Assembly (NCBI GenBank): GCA_964354485.1
Contig: CAYGZY010000162.1
Span: forward strand, 1 to 5,547
From: CAYGXH01 sp964354485
Lineage (GTDB): Bacteria > Bacteroidota > Ignavibacteria > UBA10030 > SZUA-254
DNA length: 5,547 nucleotides
Direction: 5' to 3'
How positions within the stretch are numbered: position 1 is the stretch's first letter; every line of letters begins with the position of its first letter. Below, piece by piece: positions 1 to 4,992 of the stretch. The translations under genes and the position numbers were made by a program. Under the pieces are notes generated by a model. That model saw nothing but the letters and a program-made list of their open reading frames with translations, did not search any database and had not been told where the DNA came from.

Positions 1-174
1 TGAATTGATAGCTGCTGTAGGGGCAATTCAAATGAGGCTTTCATTTTTAACGTTTTGTATTAAATCTTTTTTTATCGAACGTGATAACAATCTGGCACAG
101 TTGTGTTATTGAAATACCCCTAGTTATTACACAGTCTGCCCGCTTGGGAACGTACTCAGCTTACTATTCAAGCA

Positions 175-200
175 GGTTCCCAAAGAGGACTTTGGGAACC
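175..200. repeat. Perfect 11-bp inverted repeat (hairpin) with an extra half-copy at 144-151
   Basis: GGTTCCCAAAG (175-185) and CTTTGGGAACC (190-200) are exact reverse complements around the 4-base loop AGGA. A third copy of the core, TTGGGAAC, lies at 144-151 (also 192-199, and inverted at 176-183). Neither side is followed by a T-run, so it is not a canonical intrinsic terminator, although it lies about 105 nt downstream of the cytochrome stop and could stabilise the 3' end of that mRNA. It more likely belongs to a dispersed REP- or MITE-like repeat family; copies elsewhere in the genome would decide this. Confidence 0.6.
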
Positions 201-252
201 AGAGTTAAATTGGTTAAGTATCCCTATCCACGAGTGGAGAGGATAAAATCTG

Positions 253-286
253 TAATAACTCTCTGCGACCTCTGCGATTAATAACT
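253..286. repeat. Tandem CTCTGCGA pair flanked by 8-bp direct repeats TAATAACT
   Basis: TAATAACT occurs at 253-260 and again at 279-286. Between them lies a tandem pair, CTCTGCGAC (261-269) and CTCTGCGA (270-277). The arrangement resembles a small insertion bracketed by a duplicated target, but the flanking repeats are AT-rich and could be chance. The tandem CTCTGCGA string looks familiar from intergenic DNA of other bacteria, which I cannot verify here. Confidence 0.4.
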
Positions 287-304
287 TCCGATGAGTTAAA
301 ATAT

Positions 305-1555
305 TTATCTTTTATTTTTCCTCGAAGTCCGCAATTCTTCCGCTATCGTCTTTATCTCCGTTAAATCACGCACCATCTCGCTCCACCCGTACCACAACGC
401 GTAATCAGGGTTGGCATGGAAGGTTCCCTGGAATGCTCTCATGCGGTGTTCGAGAAACATTACAAAAAGTTTCTGCTCAATTGTTGTCGGTGCATCATGA
501 AATGCGAGAAGATCCGGGAATCCTGCAGCATAATTCTTAGGTCGTTTCAGGACCCGGTCCTTGTATAAGGCCGCGACGGTCCGAATCGCTTCAGCCATCA
601 GGCGATCGGCTTCTTTTATCATGTTGTCGCCCTTTTCCAGTTCACCTTTTGCGAACGTACGGGAATGACATCGATTGCACGTCGCAATCATTTTGTCGCG
701 TTCCCTCTGCCAGCTTTCCTGATCGAGGCGGGCAACATCGGCTCCCTTAACCACATCAAGCCGTGCAGTTGGCTTCCCTCCCGGATCAAGTACTCCAAGG
801 CCCTGTAAAATTACGGCACGATCTTCCGCCCACTGCTTATCCTCCGGCATGGGCAATCGGACTGCAAGAAAGCCCCATGCAGTGCGGACTTCATGGTTAC
901 CACTCTGCATGTGGCACGTCTGACATGTAGGCGCCGCAGTGTTTTCCGGAAGTACTTTGTTCTGCTTTAAAAGGTAACGTACACCGTGCTTCGATGCGGA
1001 ATACATTTCCCACTGCGGATGGTCGAAGCCCATATGGCACGTCTGACATGCCTGCGGTTGCAGGGCTTCCTCCCTTGAAAATGTATGACGCGTATGGCAG
1101 GCATCGCATGAGGCAACTCCGAATCCCGCACCGTCCTTTTTCAACTGTTTTATTTCCTCCTCGCTCTTTATTCCGAGCTTGTGACAGCCGCCGCATCCCT
1201 TCATTCCTTCCGTCATAACCATCGGCTGAAAGTGCGTAGTCGGCATTGCCTTCATTGCAGCCCATGCATATGCGTGCTTGCCTTTCTTGAACTCCGTAAC
1301 CCTGTCGCGGTGGCACTCGCCGCAGGTCTCGGGTGTCGGGATCTGAACCTTAGCGATATCAAGCGCGGATGTGTGCTGATCGCCATGGCAGGTAGCACAA
1401 TCGACACCGCTCTGGCTGTGCCGGCTTGCCTGCCAGTCGGAAACTATGCCCGGAGTGGTCGTATAATGGCACTCTTCACAAGTCTGCGCAGAAAGACCGC
1501 TGATAAGAATGATGCTCAGATAACATAGAAATGCAATTCTGTCATGATATTTCAT
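305..1555 (-). CDS. Secreted octaheme cytochrome c of the hydroxylamine oxidoreductase (HAO) type, probably reductive
   Basis: The 416-aa protein begins with a Sec signal peptide (basic residues at 2-6, hydrophobic 8-20, likely cleavage after LSA at 23), so it acts in the periplasm. Eight CxxCH heme motifs start at C26, C53, C78, C121, C150, C170, C211 and C293; there is no CxxCK, which argues against NrfA or octaheme nitrite/tetrathionate reductases. The stretch CHMGFDHPQWEMYSASKHG (173-191) is typical of the HAO family, and residues 300-416 look helical, as in HAO and NrfA. By analogy the fourth motif (C121) would carry the active-site heme. Near the C-terminus HANPDYALWYGW (380-391) has Leu387 where I align the HAO P460 cross-linking Tyr, suggesting an enzyme that reduces nitrite, NO or hydroxylamine to ammonium. 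It is shorter than Nitrosomonas HAO (about 570 aa with signal). GAAGGGG at 1561-1567 is a good ribosome binding site, 5 nt before ATG. Family assignment is firm; substrate and direction are inferred. Confidence 0.88.
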   Translation of the reverse strand: MKYHDRIAFLCYLSIILISGLSAQTCEECHYTTTPGIVSDWQASRHSQSGVDCATCHGDQHTSALDIAKVQIPTPETCGECHRDRVTEFKKGKHAYAWAAMKAMPTTHFQPMVMTEGMKGCGGCHKLGIKSEEEIKQLKKDGAGFGVASCDACHTRHTFSREEALQPQACQTCHMGFDHPQWEMYSASKHGVRYLLKQNKVLPENTAAPTCQTCHMQSGNHEVRTAWGFLAVRLPMPEDKQWAEDRAVILQGLGVLDPGGKPTARLDVVKGADVARLDQESWQRERDKMIATCNRCHSRTFAKGELEKGDNMIKEADRLMAEAIRTVAALYKDRVLKRPKNYAAGFPDLLAFHDAPTTIEQKLFVMFLEHRMRAFQGTFHANPDYALWYGWSEMVRDLTEIKTIAEELRTSRKNKR

Positions 1556-1584
1556 AACAACCCCTTCATAAATTTGTGGTAGTG

Positions 1585-1613
1585 ATGTTAGTAAAAACTA
1601 AGGTGATATTCAA
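1585..1613 (-). promoter_or_regulatory. Candidate promoter for the octaheme cytochrome gene, overlapping an inverted repeat
   Basis: Read on the minus strand, TTGAAT (1608-1613) is followed after exactly 17 nt by TAACAT (1585-1590), a fair sigma70-like pair placed about 30 nt before the start codon. The inverted repeat TTAGT-AAAA-ACTAA (1588-1601) overlaps the -10 element and could be an operator. A Bacteroidota-style -7 box, TAAATTTG (1611-1618, minus), also lies here but without a well-placed upstream TTG. The prediction rests on sequence match only. Confidence 0.35.
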
Positions 1614-1636
1614 ATTTACATGCTGGTTGTAACCGA

Positions 1637-1656
1637 TCAGGTGACGAATTACCTGA
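1637..1656. promoter_or_regulatory. Inverted repeat TCAGGT-N8-ACCTGA between methyltransferase and cytochrome genes
   Basis: TCAGGT (1637-1642) and ACCTGA (1651-1656) form a perfect 6-bp dyad over an 8-nt spacer. It lies 16 nt past the methyltransferase stop and upstream of the candidate cytochrome promoter. In the direction of transcription no T-run follows, so an intrinsic terminator is unlikely; an upstream activator or repressor site, or a weak mRNA hairpin, are the alternatives. It does not match the FNR/CRP-type TTGAT-N4-ATCAA consensus. Confidence 0.3.
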
Positions 1657-1672
1657 AATTTTTAAGGTTGGT

Positions 1673-2434
1673 TTACCGTGAAGAGGATTTAATGGCAGTT
1701 ATAACGAGATCGTGGGATGTGCTTCGTGAAAATGGGGTCAGTGCAAGATCGCCGTAGAGCCGGGTTTGCCTGAGACCTGATTTTATCAGAATATTTCTGA
1801 GGTCCATACTCCCGATCGGCCGGATCGGTATGGAGCGCAGATCGTGCTCAAGAGTCTCCGTGTTAATTGTAAGCAGGTTGAAGAGGATCTGTTTTTCATG
1901 GAACTCGTAATATCGGATGTAGAGAGTATCACCGGATTTCTTTATACTCTGAACACGTTCCTTCTGTTTGAGTATCTTATCGTAATTGAGTATCTGGAGA
2001 ATCAGAACTCCCCCCGGTTTGAGGAGTTTCGCGAATTTACTTATTGTTTTCTTAAGATGAACGGGTGAAGGAAGATGAACAAGCGAGTTACCAAGGCAAA
2101 GCACTGCATCGAAGGATAAGCCGGGCAGGCGTATTTTTAAAAAATCAGACTCGATAGTATCAATTGCAAGATTCTGTGATTGTGCATGTTGGCGGAGCTT
2201 GCGGAGCATTTCCCCTGAGATGTCGATAGCCGTGACGCTGACGCCGCACCGTGCCAATAGAATAGAGTGGAATCCTGAACCTGCACCAGCGTCGAGTGCA
2301 CTCGTTATTGAGTATTTATTTACAAGACTCCGGAAGCGAGGCTCTTCAAGCGCGAGTCGTTTATCGAATGAAATCATCCGGTCGTAATCGTTTGCTATGC
2401 TATCGTAAAACCGACGAACATCCTGATTTTTCAT
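1673..2434 (-). CDS. Class I SAM-dependent methyltransferase, substrate unknown
   Basis: The 253-aa protein has the Rossmann-type SAM-binding fold. The N-terminus FYDSIANDYDRMI (9-21) is typical of UbiE-like and glycine/sarcosine N-methyltransferase-like enzymes. Motif I is ALDAGAGSGFH (46-56), the acidic end of strand 2 is D71 (AIDIS), the adenine-contacting acidic position is near IESDF (94-98), and LKPGGVLIL (138-146) is the post-motif strand. CLGNSLVHL (113-121) lies where the active site is usually lined. No transmembrane segment or signal peptide is seen, so it should be cytoplasmic. Its ATG is only 22 bp past the ferredoxin stop with a weak purine-rich ribosome site, so it is probably translated from the ferredoxin mRNA. 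The sequence does not reveal whether the substrate is a small molecule, a lipid or a protein, and a role with the flanking redox genes is only suggested by position. Confidence 0.85.
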   Translation of the reverse strand: MKNQDVRRFYDSIANDYDRMISFDKRLALEEPRFRSLVNKYSITSALDAGAGSGFHSILLARCGVSVTAIDISGEMLRKLRQHAQSQNLAIDTIESDFLKIRLPGLSFDAVLCLGNSLVHLPSPVHLKKTISKFAKLLKPGGVLILQILNYDKILKQKERVQSIKKSGDTLYIRYYEFHEKQILFNLLTINTETLEHDLRSIPIRPIGSMDLRNILIKSGLRQTRLYGDLALTPFSRSTSHDLVITAIKSSSR

Positions 2435-2456
2435 TTCTCTATTCTTATTCCCAGAT

Positions 2457-3227
2457 TTAAATTGCAGATTTTTTCAGAATATCGCCCTGAATCCCGACAA
2501 CTATTACTTCGAGCGGAATATCTGCTCCGGCCTGAAGAATTGCTTCGCGGGTAATGTGTACAAGTCCTGAACAGCACGGAACTTCCATGATGACGACGGT
2601 GAGACTTTTAATGGAAGATGCCTTGATAATATTTGTAACTTTCTGGACGTAAGGTTGTGTATTATCAAGCTTGGGGCAGGCAACAGCAATCGCGTGGTTG
2701 TCAAGAAATTCATCATGGAAATTCGGATACGCGAACGGTACACAGTCGGCAATGAGGTACAAATCTACATTAGCAAAATATGGTGCAAATGGCGGTACAA
2801 GCTGAAGCTGTACAGGCCATTGCCTAAGTTTTGATTCAGTGCCTGTCCTTGTAAGAGGTTGGGAGTGCAACTCCATCGATCTTGTCGAGGGGCATCCGGC
2901 AGGTTGATGTGCATGGGGAGTTCTCTCCCTAATTTTTATGGATTCCTTAACAAGAGTAGGATTACCTTGTGACGAACCGAGGGATATCCCTGCCATGTGA
3001 TTCTTTACTCCCAGTTCGTCAAAATCTTCGACCATCATCTCCGTTATCGATAATGCTCCCTGCGGACATTCGCCTAAACACGCACCTAATCCGTCGCAGT
3101 AGCTGTCACGGACGAGTCGGGCTTTTCCATCGATTATTTGCAACGCGCCTTCCGGACAGGATGGGATACATAATGCGCACCCGTCGCAGAGCGCTTCGTT
3201 GATGCGGATTATTTTTCTTTTAACCAT
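2457..3227 (-). CDS. Two-cluster 4Fe-4S ferredoxin-type protein with cysteine-rich C-terminal domain
   Basis: The 256-aa cytoplasmic protein has an N-terminal ferredoxin domain (1-62). The first motif is a full set C14-x2-C17-x2-C20-x3-CP (C24). The second is C44-x5-C50-x3-CP (C54), with Leu47 where the second cysteine is normally found, so this site has only three local ligands and may hold a [3Fe-4S] cluster or recruit a remote ligand. Residues 68-105 form a variable linker. The C-terminal half carries GCPST (111-115), ADCVPFAYPNFH (160-171), ACPKLD (183-188) and PCCSGL (217-222), conserved cysteine motifs of a family often annotated as 4Fe-4S or ATP-binding ferredoxins and often found near hybrid-cluster protein genes. 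It probably passes electrons to a redox partner; the partner is unknown. The gene follows the regulator's terminator, so it should have its own promoter, and it appears cotranscribed with the methyltransferase. Ribosome site is weak (GTGAG, 5 nt from ATG). Confidence 0.82.
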   Translation of the reverse strand: MVKRKIIRINEALCDGCALCIPSCPEGALQIIDGKARLVRDSYCDGLGACLGECPQGALSITEMMVEDFDELGVKNHMAGISLGSSQGNPTLVKESIKIRERTPHAHQPAGCPSTRSMELHSQPLTRTGTESKLRQWPVQLQLVPPFAPYFANVDLYLIADCVPFAYPNFHDEFLDNHAIAVACPKLDNTQPYVQKVTNIIKASSIKSLTVVIMEVPCCSGLVHITREAILQAGADIPLEVIVVGIQGDILKKSAI

Positions 3228-3267
3228 TCCGACTCACATCAATTTTTTAAAATATAATTGTGTACTT

Positions 3268-3317
3268 GATACTGTAATTTCCCGACGTTCATATTCTTAG
3301 TATCGGATAATTTTGTC
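3268..3317 (-). promoter_or_regulatory. Candidate regulatory region of the ferredoxin gene: dyad GATACT/AGTATC plus shared motif
   Basis: This region lies between the regulator's terminator and the ferredoxin start. It holds GATACT (3268-3273) and its reverse complement AGTATC (3299-3304), 31 bp apart centre to centre, close to three helical turns. Next to it is ATTTTGTC (3310-3317, GACAAAAT on minus), the same 8-mer found in the regulator's own promoter (3818-3825). The DNA from 3241 to 3260 is very AT-rich and would suit a -10 region (TATATT on minus at 3251-3256), but I see no convincing -35 partner. Confidence 0.3.
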
Positions 3318-3329
3318 TGAATTATTCAC

Positions 3330-3356
3330 AAAAAAAATTGGTGATTTAATCCACCA
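3330..3356 (-). terminator. Intrinsic terminator of the Rrf2 gene, enclosing its stop codon
   Basis: On the minus strand TGGTG (3352-3356) pairs with CACCA (3339-3343) over an 8-nt loop in which two further A-T pairs can form. The stem is followed one base later by eight T residues (3330-3337). The stop codon (3346-3348) lies inside the loop, so the last codons of the regulator gene form the 5' arm of the stem. The stem is short and has only three G-C pairs, so read-through into the ferredoxin gene is possible. Confidence 0.65.
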
Positions 3357-3783
3357 TTTTATATTGATGTTTCTGCGTTGTGCCTGCCATTTCAAGAATA
3401 CTTTTTGTCGCAAGCATTTTTTTGATCTTCTCCCTTACATCATGCCATTCCTTATGTACTGAACAAGGTTCATCATTGGAGCAATTGGGAAATCCGAATA
3501 CACATTTTTCCATAAACGAGAGACCATCGATCGCTTCAACGATCTGAAGTAATGTTATATCTTTCGCCGGTAATGCAAGCCTGAAACCGCCCGCCGGTCC
3601 CTTGTGGGAAAAGAGAAGACCCTTCCGCGTAAGATCCTGCAGTATTTTTGCCACAAAGTGGTAGGGTATCTCTAATTTCTTCGTCAGTTCTTTGATCGAA
3701 GTCATTTCATTTTCGCGCTTTAATGCAAGGTATAAAACGGCTTGCATCGCATATTCACATTGTCGGCTGAAAATTATACTCAT
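3346..3783 (-). CDS. Rrf2-family transcriptional regulator with probable Fe-S cluster ligands
   Basis: The 145-aa protein shows the classic Rrf2 start (FSRQCEYAMQAVLYLA, 5-20), a winged helix-turn-helix (about 28-66: SIKELTKKLEIPYHFVAKIL, then the wing KGPAGGFRLA at 61-70) and a dimerisation helix after 75. Three cysteines C94-x6-C101-x5-C107 followed by H110 match the cluster-binding loop of IscR/NsrR-type members (IscR uses C-x5-C-x5-C and a histidine), so it is expected to sense NO, oxygen or cluster status. It is not a cysteine-free CymR-type member. It could be IscR-, NsrR- or RsrR-like; adjacency to a ferredoxin and an HAO-like cytochrome makes nitrosative stress a reasonable guess, but no isc/suf genes are in view to test the IscR option. 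There is no clear Shine-Dalgarno sequence before ATG, and the predicted leader is only about 17 nt. Direct repeats in its promoter suggest autoregulation. Confidence 0.92.
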   Translation of the reverse strand: MSIIFSRQCEYAMQAVLYLALKRENEMTSIKELTKKLEIPYHFVAKILQDLTRKGLLFSHKGPAGGFRLALPAKDITLLQIVEAIDGLSFMEKCVFGFPNCSNDEPCSVHKEWHDVREKIKKMLATKSILEMAGTTQKHQYKMVD

Positions 3784-3798
3784 ATCATTTAAGAGGAA

Positions 3799-3825
3799 TT
3801 TGTCTTAATATATCTCCATTTTGTC
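3799..3825. promoter_or_regulatory. Direct repeats TTTGTC spaced 21 bp across the Rrf2 promoter, possible autoregulatory operator
   Basis: TTTGTC occurs at 3799-3804 and 3820-3825, 21 bp apart, so both copies face the same side of the helix. They bracket the predicted -10 element. The longer form ATTTTGTC (3818-3825) recurs exactly at 3310-3317 before the ferredoxin gene. A dimeric regulator binding here would block RNA polymerase. Six- to eight-base AT-rich matches can arise by chance, so this is a hypothesis. Confidence 0.35.
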
Positions 3826-3835
3826 GGATTTCCAA
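3807..3835 (-). promoter_or_regulatory. Sigma70-like promoter of the Rrf2 regulator gene
   Basis: Read on the minus strand, TTGGAA (3830-3835) is followed after a 17-nt spacer by TATATT (3807-3812). Both hexamers match the sigma70 consensus at four or more positions with ideal spacing. Transcription would start near 3800, leaving a short leader of about 17 nt. The promoter begins only 6 bp after the stop codon of the upstream DHOD-like gene, so the regulator may also receive read-through transcripts. Confidence 0.5.
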
Positions 3836-3841
3836 ATGCGG

Positions 3842-4831
3842 TTATTTATATGAGTATAGAGACTTCATGTAATTGGCGCGCTCGAAAGCTGTAGGATCAG
3901 CGACCGACTTCTGGCTGAGACTTCCTTTCATCTGGCTGATCGATTTATAATCATTTTCTGTCATCCATTCTTCCATATCACTCAGCACCTTTTTAATGTG
4001 GTCAGGTCCGTGTTTCAACAGTGCGGAGCACATCATTGTCACGTCGGCGCCGACCATCAGCATCTTGATAACGTCTTCTGCATCGTGTATTCCGCTTGTG
4101 GCGGCGAGACTTGCTTTAACGTGGCCGTACAGGATTGCAATCCACCGGAGGGGTAGACGCATCTCCTGTGGAGTGCTGAGATTTACGCAAGGATTTATTT
4201 CCAGAGTGGTTAAATCGATGTCAGGCTGATAAAATCTGTTGAAGAGCACAAGTCCGTCGGCGCCCGCATTGGCGAGATTTTTTGCCATGTTGGACATGGC
4301 GCTGAAATATGGACTCAATTTGACTGCAACAGGTATGCGGATACTCTGCTTTATCGATTTGAGTAGCTCAATATACTGACGCTCAATATCCGGTCCCAGG
4401 GTATTTGGGTCCGTGGGTATGTAGTACACATTTAATTCGAGGGCGTCGGCGCCTGCTTCCTGAATTTTTTTCGCGTAGTTTGTCCAGCCGCCGACCGACA
4501 CACCGTTGAGACTTCCGATGATCGGTATCCCCAGATCCTCTTTTGCCTTCTTAATTAGTTCTAAATACTCATCTGGTCCCGTGTTATACTGCTGCACGTC
4601 AGGGAAGTAACTAAGGGCTTCGCTGTAACTTTCTGTACCTTGTGATAGATAATGGAGAAGTTCCGATGTTTCATGCGCTATCTGTTCTTCGAATATTGAG
4701 TACATCACAATTGCCGATGCGCCGGCATCTTCCAGTTGCTTCATGCCGTCGAGTGTGTATGAAAGAGGCGATGCCGATGGAACGATCGGGTTTTTTAATT
4801 TTAATCCGAGATAACGTGTCGTGAGATCCAT
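3842..4831 (-). CDS. Dihydroorotate-dehydrogenase-like flavoprotein (not a typical PyrD)
   Basis: The 329-aa protein is a TIM-barrel member of the class 1 DHOD/PreA superfamily. The N-terminus DLTTRYLGLKLKNPIVPSASPLS (2-24) fits this group, as do GSLNG (106-110), ELN (132-134), VKLSPY (170-175), ADGLVLFNR (191-199) and the FMN-phosphate segment ATSGIHDAEDVIKML (244-258) with GADVTMMCSALLKHG (261-275). The segment that in true DHODs reads N-x-S-C-P-N and carries the catalytic Cys or Ser is NVYYIPTDPN here (134-143), so the base is absent. The active-site lysine seen near residue 43 of class 1A enzymes also seems missing (VMYSIFEE). FMN binding is plausible, but dihydroorotate oxidation is doubtful. 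Its place just after nifJ recurs in anaerobes as I recall and suggests a ferredoxin-linked role. A strong ribosome site AGAGGAAG (4837-4844) supports the chosen ATG. No terminator separates it clearly from nifJ, so cotranscription is likely. Confidence 0.85.
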   Translation of the reverse strand: MDLTTRYLGLKLKNPIVPSASPLSYTLDGMKQLEDAGASAIVMYSIFEEQIAHETSELLHYLSQGTESYSEALSYFPDVQQYNTGPDEYLELIKKAKEDLGIPIIGSLNGVSVGGWTNYAKKIQEAGADALELNVYYIPTDPNTLGPDIERQYIELLKSIKQSIRIPVAVKLSPYFSAMSNMAKNLANAGADGLVLFNRFYQPDIDLTTLEINPCVNLSTPQEMRLPLRWIAILYGHVKASLAATSGIHDAEDVIKMLMVGADVTMMCSALLKHGPDHIKKVLSDMEEWMTENDYKSISQMKGSLSQKSVADPTAFERANYMKSLYSYK

Positions 4832-4836
4832 AATTG

Positions 4837-4844
4837 CTTCCTCT
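4837..4844 (-). promoter_or_regulatory. Strong ribosome binding site of the DHOD-like gene
   Basis: AGAGGAAG on the minus strand ends 5 nt before the ATG at 4831. It is the best Shine-Dalgarno match in the window alongside GAAGGGG before the cytochrome gene (1561-1567). The other starts here have weak or no such sequence, so translation levels may differ strongly between these neighbours. Confidence 0.55.
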
Positions 4845-4992
4845 AAATTGTGTGTTTCTTTAAAATATTCTCATGTTATGAATTATGATGTAATAAAGTT
4901 CTTACTTAAATAAGCGATTTCAGACCCCCGCGGTTGCGATACCGGTCGGAAGCAGATTATTTAGTATTTCAGCTTTATCTCCTGTCGGAGCG
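4845..4992. other. nifJ / DHOD-like intergenic spacer without an obvious terminator
   Basis: The spacer has a short perfect hairpin CTCC-TGTC-GGAG (4979-4990) just after the nifJ stop, but no T-run follows it in the direction of transcription. A GC-rich patch with CCGCGG and ACCGGT (about 4925-4950) is followed by very AT-rich DNA (4850-4915). I find no convincing -35/-10 pair. The simplest reading is that transcription continues from nifJ into the DHOD-like gene. Confidence 0.35.

Larger units (their letters stand above)
1..304. other. Gene-free, repeat-bearing intergenic region downstream of the octaheme cytochrome gene
   Basis: No credible gene is visible here. The only open frame on the plus strand (81-281) runs straight through inverted and direct repeats, has no ribosome binding site and resembles no protein I know. 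Structures seen: TGAATTG (1-7) is repeated inverted as CAATTCA (24-30). The string GTAGGGGCAATTCA (17-30) looks like half of a palindromic intergenic repeat of a kind I associate with many environmental bacterial genomes, but this is from memory. AAATGA/TCATTT (30-35/41-46) makes a small hairpin. Stronger repeats at 144-200 and 253-286 are listed separately. No strong intrinsic terminator follows the cytochrome stop codon at 305. Confidence 0.6.

Noticed and set aside
81..281. 66-codon plus-strand open frame
   Set aside because: It runs through the inverted repeat at 175-200 and the tandem CTCTGCGA pair, has no ribosome site and shows no recognisable domain.
897..1528. Open frames antisense to, or in another frame of, the octaheme cytochrome gene
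   Set aside because: They are overlapped entirely by a gene with eight heme motifs and a signal peptide, and their translations show no family features.
305..1555. Octaheme protein as NrfA-like or octaheme nitrite/tetrathionate reductase
   Set aside because: Those enzymes carry a catalytic CxxCK heme; all eight motifs here end in His.
1637..1656. FNR/CRP-type binding site
   Set aside because: TCAGGT-N8-ACCTGA differs from TTGAT-N4-ATCAA in both sequence and spacing.
305..2434. CRISPR, transposase or toxin-antitoxin system
   Set aside because: No regularly spaced repeats, no transposase-like or small paired genes, and no terminal inverted repeats bracketing a gene were seen anywhere in the window.
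4920..4992. Intrinsic terminator for nifJ
   Set aside because: The CTCC-TGTC-GGAG hairpin and the GC-rich patch are not followed by a T-run on the minus strand.
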